Source: Panorpa germanica (lineage: Eukaryota; Arthropoda; Insecta; Mecoptera; Panorpidae). From it: a stretch of DNA of 64,000 nucleotides. The stretch's first letter is position 1; the number at the start of each line of letters is the position of its first letter. The position numbers were made by a program, and so were the translations under genes. A model generated the notes under the pieces. That model had not been told where the DNA came from. It saw only the letters and a program-made list of their open reading frames with translations, and did not search any database. The DNA lies in contig OY783216.1 of the NCBI GenBank assembly GCA_963678705.1, positions 8,432,001-8,496,000 on the forward strand, in the 5' to 3' direction. This document shows, piece after piece, positions 24,610-37,619 of the stretch.

Positions 24610-26090
24610 AAATAACTTCAGGCGTTATATTTTTAATTCCGCCGCGATTTGAATAACTTTTTTAAAAAATTTCTATAAGACTTATTAAGTAAAATTTCAT
24701 ATGTAATGTTATCTCCGTTAAAGTAAACGTAACATTTATGTAATAAATGCGTTTATATCTGTATATAAGTATACTATGTTTACTATAGATATGTGTTTTT
24801 CAAAGCAATGGTTATTCTGACTAAAGCTGAAGCACGTTCAGTATTCCAACCATTTCCGATTTTGATTTTCTTATTTTCTTTCTTACAAATAGTGTTGCCA
24901 TATCAGTTGTATTTGAAATGGAATTTTTTGTGCTTCCTGTGTTACATATCTCCATAGAACATACAGTCTACATCCGGTATTTCGTTTGACCACAAATAAT
25001 TCAATATACATTTTTATCTCCAACACCACACTGATGCCTCAGAGATTTAAAAAATACGAAAAAATAGAAAAAGACTTTTATAAAGAAATGTAAAGAAAAC
25101 TCAAAATAACATTACTATATCTTAATCTTAATTTTTAATTCTTTTTCACTTTAACTTGGTGGCACAATTGATTATCAGGATTTAAACTTTTCTTTTTTTT
25201 TTTAACTTTTATTTTTCTTACCATTTGGCTTTTAAGTTCACTTTCTGTAATTTCATAATTACTTTATTCTAAATGTCTGTATTTAAAGTTCTAACAGCGT
25301 ATAATTGTCCACGGAGCTATCTGACACGATTATAACTCCAGAGCAAACAAATTAGTTCACGGAGTTGCCGGTAGGCTGAGCTGGCCTCGAGTGCCTAAGG
25401 GTTGTAACCCTAATAAAGAAAATACTCTAATAATAACTAATGCGAAAAGGGAATTCTGAATTATTAGTTATTAATTATATAACAAAACGTTAGTACATTT
25501 TATAAGAAGACATATAAAGGGTATCCCTTTAAAAGCATCGGATTTAGTATCGTCCTACAGAAAAGTAGCATCTTGTATATCCGAGGGCATCGAAATGGAG
25601 GAAATCGCAATAAATTAAGAAAATTAATTAAATTGTTTATTAAAATAGACTGCTATGTGTTCAGCTCCGATTCCGGGACTAACGGTCTTATTAGACAGCG
25701 GTGTCTGATGTCCAATAATTCGGTAGAACACAGATTAAAAAGAAAGTACCTCAGGACCAACTAATCAGAATCTAGGATCTAATGAAAATGAGGGATGAGT
25801 CGATGGGCACACCCCGCGCAAGACACTTTATTATTTTTAAATACTTATCACTGAATGTCTTCTAAACAGGACAGATTGTAATAATCCAAAAAAATCAAAT
25901 AAAAAAAATAAAATTTAACGTCGACCTACTTCCGATGCTGAGCCTATCACCGATGGCCTTCTACTATGTTGGTAATTTTTTTAGTGTCGTAGCCTTATAT
26001 AACTACACTACATCGCTGTCTGAGAAGTTTATGATTAAGTAGATACAAAATCAATTTATATTGATAATAATCATACTCAGAAAATATAAC
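24610..26090. other. Intergenic, no gene seen
   Basis: No gene. A stretch near 25990-26030 (CTACATCGCTGTCTGAG..TATGATTAAG) resembles 55110-55140 and hints at another low-copy repeat. Confidence 0.4.
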
Positions 26091-26092
26091 TT

Positions 26093-26152
26093 TGGTAGTG
26101 GGATCAAAGCCGAAGACACAACAGTCAATATCAAGCATCATTGCTCTTATCC
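26093..26152 (-). mobile_element. SINE head fragment
   Basis: On the plus strand TAGTGGGATCAAAGCCGAAG ... CAAGCATCATTGCTCT parallels the tRNA-like head of the SINE at 9997-10366 (GGGGATTGAACCCGAGG ... CAAGCATCAATGCTCT). Only the head is kept, and it ends in a C-rich run and an (AT)n tract. Confidence 0.6.
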
Positions 26153-26165
26153 CCCCTCCCCCACA

Positions 26166-26187
26166 CATATATATATATATATATATA
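26166..26187. repeat. (AT)n microsatellite
   Basis: A perfect AT dinucleotide run, directly after the C-rich end of the SINE fragment. Confidence 0.9.
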
Positions 26188-26189
26188 CA

Positions 26190-29100
26190 AAAATAATATT
26201 GAAATATTAATTAAATTTTATGATTATGCAAAGAACATTTTAATTATAAATTTAATTTAAATGGAGTTACGTACGTATATAGTCAGCGACGTAAGTTCTT
26301 TAATGACTCGCTCTTTCCGCCGAAGAAGCGTCCCCTCCCCCACACCAGTTTGTTCCACAGAAGGCGCGCGGACAAGGGCAGGTATCTTTGCGAGCAATTG
26401 AACATTTTCAATATGCTTCATGTACTTTAAATTTTATATTTCAATGCATTGAATAAAAATTAATATGAGTATTAGTGAAATGGAAGTCTCAACGGTTGCT
26501 GCTGGTCTTTACATTTCAGTTTGCAAAAATGAGTTGATTATTTTCATTTTATTTTTAATAAAAATACCATATTTATTTAATTTAATATCTTTATACAAGG
26601 TACCCTTAAATGTTCTAAACATGTCACAACTAAAAATTTAATACCGCAACTGTACTGGACTGGCAACGTGTACTGGAAGTTTTTCTAGGTATAAAGGATA
26701 TTATTAACTATAATTTTAAATTTTCAAGATAATCGTAAGAAACGTGATTTTCTTGTAAACGTCTTTAAACAAAGCTTTTGCTATTACTCGTATTATTACA
26801 ATTATATACTCTAAGCATTTTTCATTATCTTAGACCCCCATTAATTTCTCATGATTAGTTCTCCTTCTTGCACCCATCATGGGCAGCACTCGTATTCTGA
26901 TTCCATCAATTTCTTCTTTCTCCATCAATTCTCTCAGCAACGATGTTTAGTTCAACTTACATCATTAGCCAGACATGTGTAACTTGGAATGTCTTCTCAA
27001 TAAACTTGAAACGAGAACCATTTTCTTTTTGTTTACGAAAAATATCCAAACATTCTCATTGATAATTATTAGTTATTATTAGTTTATCCAGCTATAGAGG
27101 TCAGCATTTTTATTTTTGTTTTGTACAAACTCATGAAAAGTTTGTTGCCAAGTTATTTCTTCATGGTAAAACTGTTTCAGAGTTTCAAAGTTCTTTTATA
27201 GCTTCAATAAGTACTCTGAAAGTAGTTTCCTTCAAAAACGGAAGTTCCATTTTTTTCAACACAAATAAACAGTATGTAAGATTGTTTGTTTGATATCCGG
27301 TTTATATCTGTATGTATGTATACATATAATGTATAAAAATGTATATTGATACAATTTGATGCAACTTACTTTGTATTAATGCTGTCTTTAGGCTAGCACA
27401 TTTCTGGTCTAAAAATAACAGAAAATTATCAACGACTCTGGTAGCTTGATAGAAATGTGTTAATGAAAAGTGCCCAGTTAGGTCGTTTAAAACATTATGC
27501 ATTAAAACAAAATTTTGGTCAAAAATCGTTTTTTTTTTTGAGAAGCCGCCATTTTGGAAAAAAGATGTATTTTGCTTGTTTCTTAGATTAATTACTAGAT
27601 TGTACATTACTTTAACGAAATCCGTTTGGTTTTTTCAATTTAGATGATCCAGTCTGGAGGTATCGTGGTCACCGCAAGATGCATTTTTTGAGAGAAGCTC
27701 TAGAAAATCAGATATAGCAACTTCCAAATGATTATTTTTGCAAATATAAAAATGTTAAAATGCAGTTAAAAGATACGATAATATGTGTACAAATTTTTAC
27801 ATTGATACAATTAAATGTCTTCTCAGGAATTTTTTTTGAAAAATCGCTTTTTTTGGGTCTCGTAACTGTATACAAACCCTGAAAAGCTCTGCATATGGTA
27901 CTAGATGTTTGAACGTATAATGTCGTATATTGAGTCAAGTCACGCGTTAGGTGCTGCGATTGCTCACTAAGGACCAAAAAATGTCTTTGCCATGGAAAAA
28001 ATTCAAGAATTGATAGACCACCTACCGTATTTACTAGACCCGGCTATCAGCACTTTTTTTCTTTCGAATAAAACACTCATAAACGATAATTTGCAGAACA
28101 AAATGTCAATTACTATTTGGACGAAAAAATACTTGTTTTTTTATGTTGAGCTGGAAACTTTTTATACAACCCTCGTAACACATAGATATAAATTATGATG
28201 ATACATGAAATACCATAATAACGTTTTAATTAATATTTGCATTTGGTCAATTATTTCTATGACACTTTTTCAACCATGTAAAAAACATGTCTAAACATGC
28301 TTGTGTTTATTTACAGTCGTGATTTCATTTTTCATTTTAATTAGGACGCAGTGAATGGTGGACGTGAACGGCGTATGCGGCCAGCACCACGTTTGCACAA
28401 ACTCACAGACCAAATACAATTTTAGTATCAACTCATGTATAAAGTTTGCTGCACTAAAGGTGCAGCGTTGGGTTTTAATTACTATCACAGTTAAATATAT
28501 ATATGAACACTTTAATTACTTAATAATGTGATAATCCTTACACCGAGTCACATATTTGACTTTTAGGGTGCTCTCACACTGCAATCGACTACTTTTGACG
28601 TCGACTTTTTAGTAGGATGTACTCGTATTATAGTTGTTTTGCATTAGCACACTTTATGAGGAGATGAAGCTTTATATTCTAAAATATTCTATAAAAGAGA
28701 TGTGTCACATAGCTGCACGCCCAAATTTCATACATATTTCTCTAATTAAACAAAATTGTTAAGAATTTAGGATATAATTTATATAAATAAATAATTAGCC
28801 AATTACCTCCGCCATATTGAATTATCTAAATATAGAGTTTTAATATTAAAATTCTTAAAACTTTCCCAGACAACATATTTTTCTTTGAATAATACAGTTA
28901 TAAGTTTTCTGAATATTTTTGTATAAAATAGATTTGATTTTATAAATTTACATTTTATTTTCTTATTGATAAGCACAAAAACATTTCAGACTTGGTATAA
29001 ATTAGAATTGTTTTTTATCGAAATACACAATCTATTTATTAATACGTAGGAGTACATTTTTAAAGTCATTCATTTGGCTAATTGAGCGAAGGTAGAGTTG

Positions 29101-29587
29101 GAACACGGTTGGAAAAGCTGAAAGAAAACTCAGTCGATATAAAATAAGAGTTGATACTTCACAAAACACGAGTATAGGCAACGAAACCAGCAGGCAGCTA
29201 TTGTCTGTCACCAACCACCGGAATAAAACAGTGAGAGTAGGATACCGTTGTGAGGATGAGGACAGGATTCTGGGTGGTGGCTGGGGGGTGGCCTATGAGA
29301 ATGAGAGTGATACTGGGGATACTTCAAACTTCCTTTTCAACGAACAAAGAATGAACTCCCCCTACTCTATCATCCATCAAGTTGCTTCTACAACAATAGG
29401 TGAAACAATGGACTCACTACATACGTATACTTCGGCCTATTGAATCTTTCAATTCTTCAGTAGGAGCAGATCCATCTACACTAGGAAGTCTGGTTCTATG
29501 GAACGCATATTATTATTTGTGTATACGGGTATACGTATGTATAGTCTGCTATATAAGTTCCTGGTATAAAAGGCTAGGTATCTATTA
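26190..29587. other. Intergenic, no gene seen
   Basis: Several frames of 60-100 codons on both strands have no motif and AT-driven composition. A short GC-richer frame at 29201-29443 is unassigned. A segment at 28562-28600 resembles the CTCTCACACTGC-type ends of MITEs, but no partner end is found. Confidence 0.4.
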
Positions 29588-29735
29588 AGGCCGTCCGCAC
29601 ATGGGTCGACTGATTGCAAACGCGAGCCCCGAATCTGCCCGAACCGAATGAGAATGCAACTTTGTTGTTAGTGATAGAACGCACGTGTATACGAGTGAGA
29701 GAACGCACACGGTACGAATGAAAGAAAGTATAATA
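29588..29735 (+). mobile_element. MITE family A, half copy
   Basis: Starts AGGCCGTCCGCACATGGGTC right after ATTA, then GACTGATTGCAAACGCGAGC, CCGAACCGAATGAGAATGCA and AACGCACACGGTACGAATGA. This matches the full copies at 50156-50523 and 60626-60998. The second inverted repeat is absent, so the copy is truncated after the left half. Confidence 0.85.
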
Positions 29736-29739
29736 TAAT

Positions 29740-32700
29740 AAGCACTACATTTCCATGCTGCATCTTCTACATACATCAACTTATAATACTCCATTAGTTA
29801 TTAAAGTTTGAACAATTTGCATAAATGTAATTAACGATCTTTAACCACGTTTATTCATATGTTCATTTAAGCCCTAAACAATAAGGACATCAGAATTGTA
29901 ATCTTTATTGGTCTTCTTCCTTGTTGAAAGCTGTGTTCAAGTGTTGGCACCTCAGCCAGTGTTATTAAATTAAGCGGTAATATATTTACTTAATTATCAC
30001 TTAATGTGTTTCCCCAGATAAGGGCGTACCCTATTTGTTGAATATAAATTCCTATTCTCTCGTGAAGCCATCACAACTCAGAAGTGGGAACTTAGTACTG
30101 AGACTACTGAGTGTAGAGGTCGTGCTCTTGGTCTTCATCTTTGTGTTCCATTAGACGCACTCTAACTAAGTGCTACATCACATCAGTTTGGATAATAATA
30201 TATCCAACCGACAAACTAACCAACAACGTTCTACAACGAAATGGCATTACAGGGATGGAAAACCTAATCATATAGGTGGCACGCAAACATTTACAAATAA
30301 TATTTATGAAACTCTACTAACCAGTTCACTGAATTTAAAATCTAACAACCAATTGCAGTGTCAAAATATAAATACAATAAAAATAGACTAAAGAGTCGTA
30401 AAGTTTGATGTCTATATGAATGTCGCATTGGATTGGACCATAAGAGCTCAACAAATCAAGTCTTATACACTTATGTCTAAAGCCGGTAGCAAACGATGTT
30501 GTGAACACTTTCCAACGTTGTATACTTGATAGTTGGTCGATGATGGAACTAAGTGTCCAACGTTCATGTTAGAAGAAGTTCGGACTATTGTCGGTCTTTT
30601 GACAACGCCTCAAGAGGGATTTTTCTACCCCCACCACACACTTGATTCACATGTCATGCACTGCTGCACGAATCGTCCAACAAAGGAAGGTTTTATACTT
30701 GAAAGTTTTGGTTAAACAGTGTCAGTGTCAATAATATCAATAAATTAATAAAATAAATAAATCATTCGGATCAAACATTCGTTCCACCGTGTAGCAGGAT
30801 TCTTGTCATGTCAATCTTCCAATATTTGACTCACACGTTGACATTTGGAGCCGTCGTAAGAAACTTTCACATATGTATGAATAAAAATATGTGGATCTGG
30901 TATGTTGGTGTCACACTGCAGTTAGGTTCACCATCTCTGTAGTATTACAGCGCTTGCCATAGCATTAGCAATACATTTACAACCATTCCTCAAGTTACAG
31001 TTTGATACCTTCAGTAAATTGAACTTTAACCCTAATTTGCATGTTAGATAAAGGTGTATTCCATATTACTGTACCTTTTTAACATAAATTATTAGAAATA
31101 TATATATTACAGAGTTCACATTCTGTTTTAAATAAATTAAAAGAAATATTTTAGTTGAAAAGGTTCAGTTTTCAGTAAAACCTCATGAATCTGTGTTTTA
31201 GAAAGTAATTTTACATTTCGATTGATTCAGTAAATGGCTCCTTCCTTTCTATTCCTAGCACGGTAACCATCTGCTGATAACAGAACAATAAAACAAGGTT
31301 ATGGGCCCAGTCTAGTCGATAAATGAGGCTAAAGCATTCCACTACTCTGGCGCAATGCCCACTACAGATAAAGTCTTTAACAAATTTATGTTGTAGCACT
31401 TAAACAGGCAAATAGAACAAGCCTTCATAACTGGCAGAGAGTTTTAGGATTTTATTTATATAAACTGGATTTATAATATTAAAAGTAGAATGAGAAAGGA
31501 AGAAAAATTGACTTCTATAAATTAGAAAATTATCTTATCAAATTTTAATTAATTGCTTCCAAGTTTTATATCTTCCTGGAGTATCACCTTAATGCGAACA
31601 AAAGCTCGAAGGAAGAACTTCACAGACAATATGCTTAAGACCGTTTCCCAAAGTATTAGAGATAGAACTAGGTAAAAGTAGGAACCAGAACAAGGGAGAG
31701 GGGTGGTAGCGTATTTTACTTATTAACGGTATTTTCAGGCAGTGACTCTCAAACTCTATCATACAAATTTCAAATCTCGTAACATTTTAGCAACGTAACT
31801 CTCTTTATTCTTGTTGCTGTACTCTTTCAAGTACCCAAAAAAGAACAAACTAGCCAGCCCGAGTCAGTTACCAACCTAACGTATTCAAATGTATACGGAA
31901 AAGAGAGAGTACTGCGCTATTTAAATTTTGGAAAAGAGAGAGTACTATTCGTCATCGTTTCATTCTTCTGCGTAAAGTTTGGGAACATCGCTCTAAGCCA
32001 GTCCTCCCTAAGGATGTGGGGAAAGTGACGGGGACATGGTTTGTTAGCTCTACATTCTACACACCGTGCTTTAGATGAAACAAGGAGTCCTTCTAATTTT
32101 ACATAAGACGCATTTAAGGTTCGTCATCTGGGAATTGTGCTAAGTGTTTTACAACAAATAGCTTTATCGATTTGAAATTTATTTTATAAATGAACGGTTT
32201 ATTAATTTGTTGCCTGCAAAGACAGCAAGCACCTTTTTTCTTAATCAACTTATGAATTAAATGTTCTTTTATTATAGTAATTTGATTGTTTGGACACTTG
32301 GAGTAACTTCATTGATTAACACCAGGAGCGCTGGTGTTACAGTTCGATGATTCATAATCTGTTTGTATTTCCAATGATGCGGAAATCGTGAAAAGTTGTC
32401 GATAATCGTGTGCAGGAGTAGAAGAAGAAGAAAGTTAAAGATACAGAAAATATTAAAGTGTTGTACTTTGCTTTTAAAGAGTTTTACTTTGTGATTTTCG
32501 AATAAGAAAGGAACAGTTTTGTTTAAAAATATTTTAATATTTCAATTGAAGTTAGAAATATAATATTACAATGCTAGAGAATGAAACAAATTAACGTTAA
32601 CATGAGTGACGTAATCATAATATTTAAAAGCTACAAAGTACGGTAATGGCGAAACCATTCCACCTGTCGGAGTACAAATGAAGATAAAGTTGATGCAAAC

Positions 32701-35700
32701 TATAATTGAAGTGCAATAGTGATAGAAACGTTACAAAACAAAACATTTCGCCATATTTTTTTCACTTGTAGTAACGCCCTCTGCATTCATATACGGGTGT
32801 ATTTACATTTAGTTTTTTTGTTTTAATGATGTAATAGATCTAGAAGCTAGCCAGACCAATTTATTCAGAATGCTAATAGGATATCGAGTTTATCTCAAGC
32901 TGCGATTTTATATTTGAAATACGGCAAAGTTCCGAGCGATACCCCCCCCCCCCTACCTCTCTTGCCGCATCACACCTAAATCCTTTATGTATAAGCTGTA
33001 TTTCTTTAATTATACAAGACTTTCCTACCCTGTCTAAAAGATTAAGTAATTTATACGGCCCTTACAAATTATATTTATACAATAAAGTTATTTCTTAGTG
33101 TTGAGGAAAAGTGTAGCTGGTCTGTAAAGAGGAGGAGGATAAGATAAAAGGATGTACGGGGGTGGTTCATTAATTTATACAAAAATATTATTGTTTAGGA
33201 ATAATTTTATTGATTATATCAGCTGCGTTAAAATACTGAAAGGGTATTGGTTCTGATAAACCGGAAAGAGAAGCACTCAGACACGTAATGAACGTGGAAA
33301 ACCAGGTGCGCCATATTTAATTATAATATGCTTTTTCGTTTCGCTCTTTTTTTGTTAAACGAGATAATATAATGGGCTTTAAGCTCCGGAAACTAACTCG
33401 TAATTACAAAAACCATGGGAAATTCTATATCCTCTTATTTAATTGATTTAGTTTATTAATTATTTTTAATATAAACAAAAAGTATAAAATAAAAACCATA
33501 TAAATCTTCTTAATGAAATAAATGAAAAAAATATATAACGAAATAAAACGACAATAAATATTCATTTGTTGTACAACACAACGCTATGGTATGGCGAGGC
33601 TAGGCTTTGTGCCCCAGGAGGCGCTAAGCCCTGAGTATGATGGCGGCGCGGTGTAGTTGTTAATTAAAGTCATTTGTCAAAGGAAAACGTACGTGAGTAT
33701 TAGTTTTCGTTTGGCAATGAGTTTGAAGTCTGCAAGTTCGTAGTAAACCAAAGTGAATGAGTCATGGACATGTTTGTTCGGTGCGAGTAGATTGTTCTAA
33801 CATATTTTGATTGTGGGTTAAAGTTAGGGTAAGAAAGTCAAACTTAACACGATGTTAAATCCAGTGCTCGTGGTAGTAGTAATTATAACTAAAATAAAAA
33901 TATTCCAAAGTTTTCCAAAGATAAAAAAAGGAAATAATTTAAAGAATATATAATGATCCACAGATGAAGCTAAAGTTTTCAACAACTGGAAGCTGTACCT
34001 TAATTTATCTCGTGTTGAATCTTATGCAGTGTACAGTAGACCAATACTGCATTCATTATAAAATAATGCAGAAGTGAAATTTATTTTTAAACTTTCCAAA
34101 TTATGAAATACTGTTTTCTTTGGATGCGGATGGAATTGCTTTTTAATTATAATGGATAATCAATAGCCTTTGTACTTATATAAGATAAATGAACTAAGTC
34201 TGAACTGATGGGAAAAGCGAAAACACTTTTAATTAGGATTGTATCGTTGAACTTTAAGTTTAATTAAGCAATATTTTACGAAAATGCATTAAGGAAAGAT
34301 GCCAGATGCTGTGTTCTGTGTTCATATTTCGTTTTTGTCATTTTCTTGTCTTAAGGCATTGTGATAAAGTATGGTTTATTAGATAAAGAAAGCTAAATGC
34401 TAATGAAATTTAGGAAATTAACTTTAAAATTGTATCCATGATAGATCATGAAGAGAATCATTTTTCTCAAGTAATTTGCAGAAGATAACCCAACTGAAAG
34501 CAAATTTATGAAACGTGAAAAATTGTTATTCTATAAATGAAGCTTCTACATTTATTGTATCTTACGTTATCAGAGTGGAATTGGGTTGTATACTTATGGC
34601 CCTATTTTATAACTTTCTTTCAGACGGTATGCAGCATGAATTGGACTACTGTGACATTCATTTGATTATTAATATTGGCAAATAAATGCTGGAGAACTGA
34701 CACCGGACGAAAATCAAATTAGTACGCATGCGCTGTAACGAATTTTTGTCATGCATCGAATAGAATCTGCGTTATTTTTTGGAGCCGGCTTTTACTGTAA
34801 ATGGATTTTAAAAATTATTATACCTAGCTCTTTTTTTCTTTATTTCATAACTATAAATTTTTTGAATGTGATAAAAGGCTATGTGCCTAGGAAGCCCGAC
34901 AAATCATAATATTAAAAAAAAAACTACAAATTTTAACAACAAAAAATCGACGTTTTCTTTTTCAAACAACCTTTACTTACACAAATTAGTTTCGCAAATT
35001 AACGCACACTTACGATCAATTAGAAGATCTGCCACTAGTCTCTCCCCCTCGCTTCATTATTATTTTAGAAAATAACCATGTGAATGTCACTCACCTGAAA
35101 AGAAAAAAAAAACTATTAAAAAACATATTCAGAATCACTTTGTGAATATTAAAAGCGTTAGTGATTATGGAATGATGCAAATAATGGAAAGGGTAGTAGG
35201 TGGAGGGTGATAGTGATAATACTAACAAAAATAACAAACTGAATATTATGTATCACAATTTTTGTGTTTGTTGTTATAACCAAATAACATATTTGAATAT
35301 GAATACTAAATGTGTATTAAAGCTCGTTATTTTAGTTATTCGAAAAGTTTAACGCTATAAAAACAGGAATTTATATTTCCATGTATTGAATTTTATTAAA
35401 ATATCTTCTAAACGTAAAATAATTCGGAGAAATATAAAACTTTGTATATGATTCTTCTTCCTGGAAACTTTGAGATGGTCGTGAGTTCCTGGTCTTCTTC
35501 TTTTTACACTTTTCTTATTCGGATTCGTTTGATGGTAACTGTTCTACCAGGTAAACACTTTTTCGCATTCCGGTGATTCATTCAAGATCGACTAAGTTTA
35601 GTAAGTTTACTTTTAAGCATTTAACACATTTATTAACTTTCTTAATTTGGTTTTAATTAGATTATAATTTACACACACACACAAATGGATGATTAATAAG

Positions 35701-36560
35701 TATCTTATATTATTATTTTATTTTAATAGTAGCTCTTGCAATATTAGAAGGCTTAAATTAAAGGTGTTGCTCTAGTTTCTAAGTTATTATATTTTCAGTT
35801 AGATTGCTTTACATAATGAATTGAGAAAATGATTTATCGAATAATTGAACACATCAACGTCATAGACAACACTTCCGAATTGCATTTACACTATAAAAGA
35901 ATGATAATATCATTACAGAGTACTAAATCCAACCTATTAATTCAGAATTATACAAGATTAGAGCCCGTGGGGATGCAGAGAGCATAATTCAACTATCGGC
36001 GACGTTGGAACTACTTGGTCTTCTAATAATAGCATTGTTGGTACATAACAGCATACATCACAATGTATGTTGTGTAATTGCGGAATAGTTACAGTCCATG
36101 GGGATCGCCATCTGCAATTCGTAGACGTAAACATACACTAGCATGTTATTAACGTAAATAATTCGACAAGTAATATGCATATTAAACGAATGAATTAAAC
36201 GAATAATTGGAATATGGAATAAATACCAGTATGAACCAAAACTGAAATTATTCGGTTTGATAAATAACATTTCTAAACATTAAATGGAAGTGCAACCTTG
36301 TAAGGTTGATTACGATGTCATTACAAAACAGCGATGGTTGATGTTGATGTTTTAATTCGGGTTGTGAGCTCCACAGAGACCGAGTTGTGATTAGTTGGAA
36401 GATGTCCATTTCTAAAAGAAGAGAGAAGCCGTTATTGAAGAAGGTAGGGTAACTAAATAGGACCCATCACGAATGCCGTTAGTATAAGTACGAAACGTTT
36501 ACAAGCTATATTTATTTAATAAAACAAAACACATAAAGCAAAATAGACAATAAACAATAC
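29740..36560. other. Intergenic, no gene seen
   Basis: Nearly 7 kb with no supportable gene. Frames are 60-73 codons at most. A C-run lies near 32941-32953, and a GC-richer patch at about 33590-33650 is unassigned. Confidence 0.45.
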
Positions 36561-36569
36561 AATAATACT

Positions 36570-36930
36570 AAACAATAATTTTGTTTTCAAGAAACAAAAC
36601 AAGAGCAGAACTGTTTTATTTTAAAACAGTTCTATTTTTCGAAAACACAACAGACTGGTTTTGTTTCTGTGTGTTCCTTAAAAAGTTAGTATCCCACAAA
36701 TTATTGTGTTGGCGATACATTTCTATTAAATTTCTGGTGTTTTTTTTGTCCACTGTATTTTGCACTTATTTATAACTGCTCTTGGAACTAGGTGCTAGGC
36801 AAATGATAAACAACAACTTAAAAGCGCAAATGTTCACAAAAAACAAAACTGTGTCTCTTCGGTGTAAACATGGATGTTTTTGTTCGCGTTTTGCTGTATT
36901 GTCTCTCTGGTGTGAAACCGACATAATATA
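36570..36930. repeat. AACTGTCTC repeat family, copy 3, with hairpin
   Basis: Contains a perfect 12-bp stem with 3-nt loop at 36607-36633 (AGAACTGTTTTA / TAAAACAGTTCT). It ends in TGTCTCTCTGGTGTGAAACC, shared with 1110-1140. This is the longest copy of the family in the window. Confidence 0.6.
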
Positions 36931-37535
36931 ATTATAAAATTACGTATTAAGTAAATTATATTGCGACGTACGACAGACAAATAATATAAAATGAATACTA
37001 AACATATATTTATATATATTTAAATTATAATATATTCATATTTGTCACAGGAAATCAACGAATTTCAAGTAGAGGAACTCTATTTAATAAATTACTATAA
37101 GAACATCGTATCAGCCAATCATGTCTACGTACTACGTCTTATATTGAGTCTTGAAGTGGCAGGAGCCAGGTCACGAGTTACCTCACAAGCTGGTTGGTAG
37201 ACAGAGGAGTACGAGGTAGAGGACAGGTGGATGGGGGTGTTTGATTCTGCGAGTCATTCGTATATTAAAATAATACGTGATGGGATCCATTTTTATCTTC
37301 CAGTCTGCTCGTCACAACCAACCGTGCGTGACTTCGTTCATGAACAAGAGTTAATAATACGTCGTTCGAAATAAACTTGTCAATTACATATAAAAATCAC
37401 ATGAAAAATATCGCACATTGTTTTAAATAATGCTTATGCTGTCACGATGAACGAGCCTATGGCGTTTGTGAAGTGTCATGCCTCAGATAATTAATAATCA
37501 GCAGTACTTCTTGTACTACCCAGGTAGAAAATGTT
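36931..37535. other. Intergenic, no gene seen
   Basis: AT-rich, with a GC-richer patch at about 37130-37260 that has no open frame of note. Confidence 0.4.
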
Positions 37536-37610
37536 ACCCAATGAAACCTTTAATTAGCTTGAAATAAGCTAGCAAGTATGAAGTTCAAAATTAACCAGAA
37601 GTTAACTTAA
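37536..37610. repeat. AGCTTG...GCTAGCAAGT repeat family, partial copy 3
   Basis: TTAGCTTGAAATAAGCTAGC followed by AAGTATGAAGTT parallels the copies at 6700-6805 and 8163-8330; only the first part is kept. Confidence 0.5.
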
Positions 37611-37619
37611 CCATCGAAC

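Noticed and set aside
29201-29443. 80-codon plus frame with Gly- and Asp/Glu-rich stretches
   Set aside because: No family match that I recognise, no splice context, and weak composition signal; kept only as unassigned.
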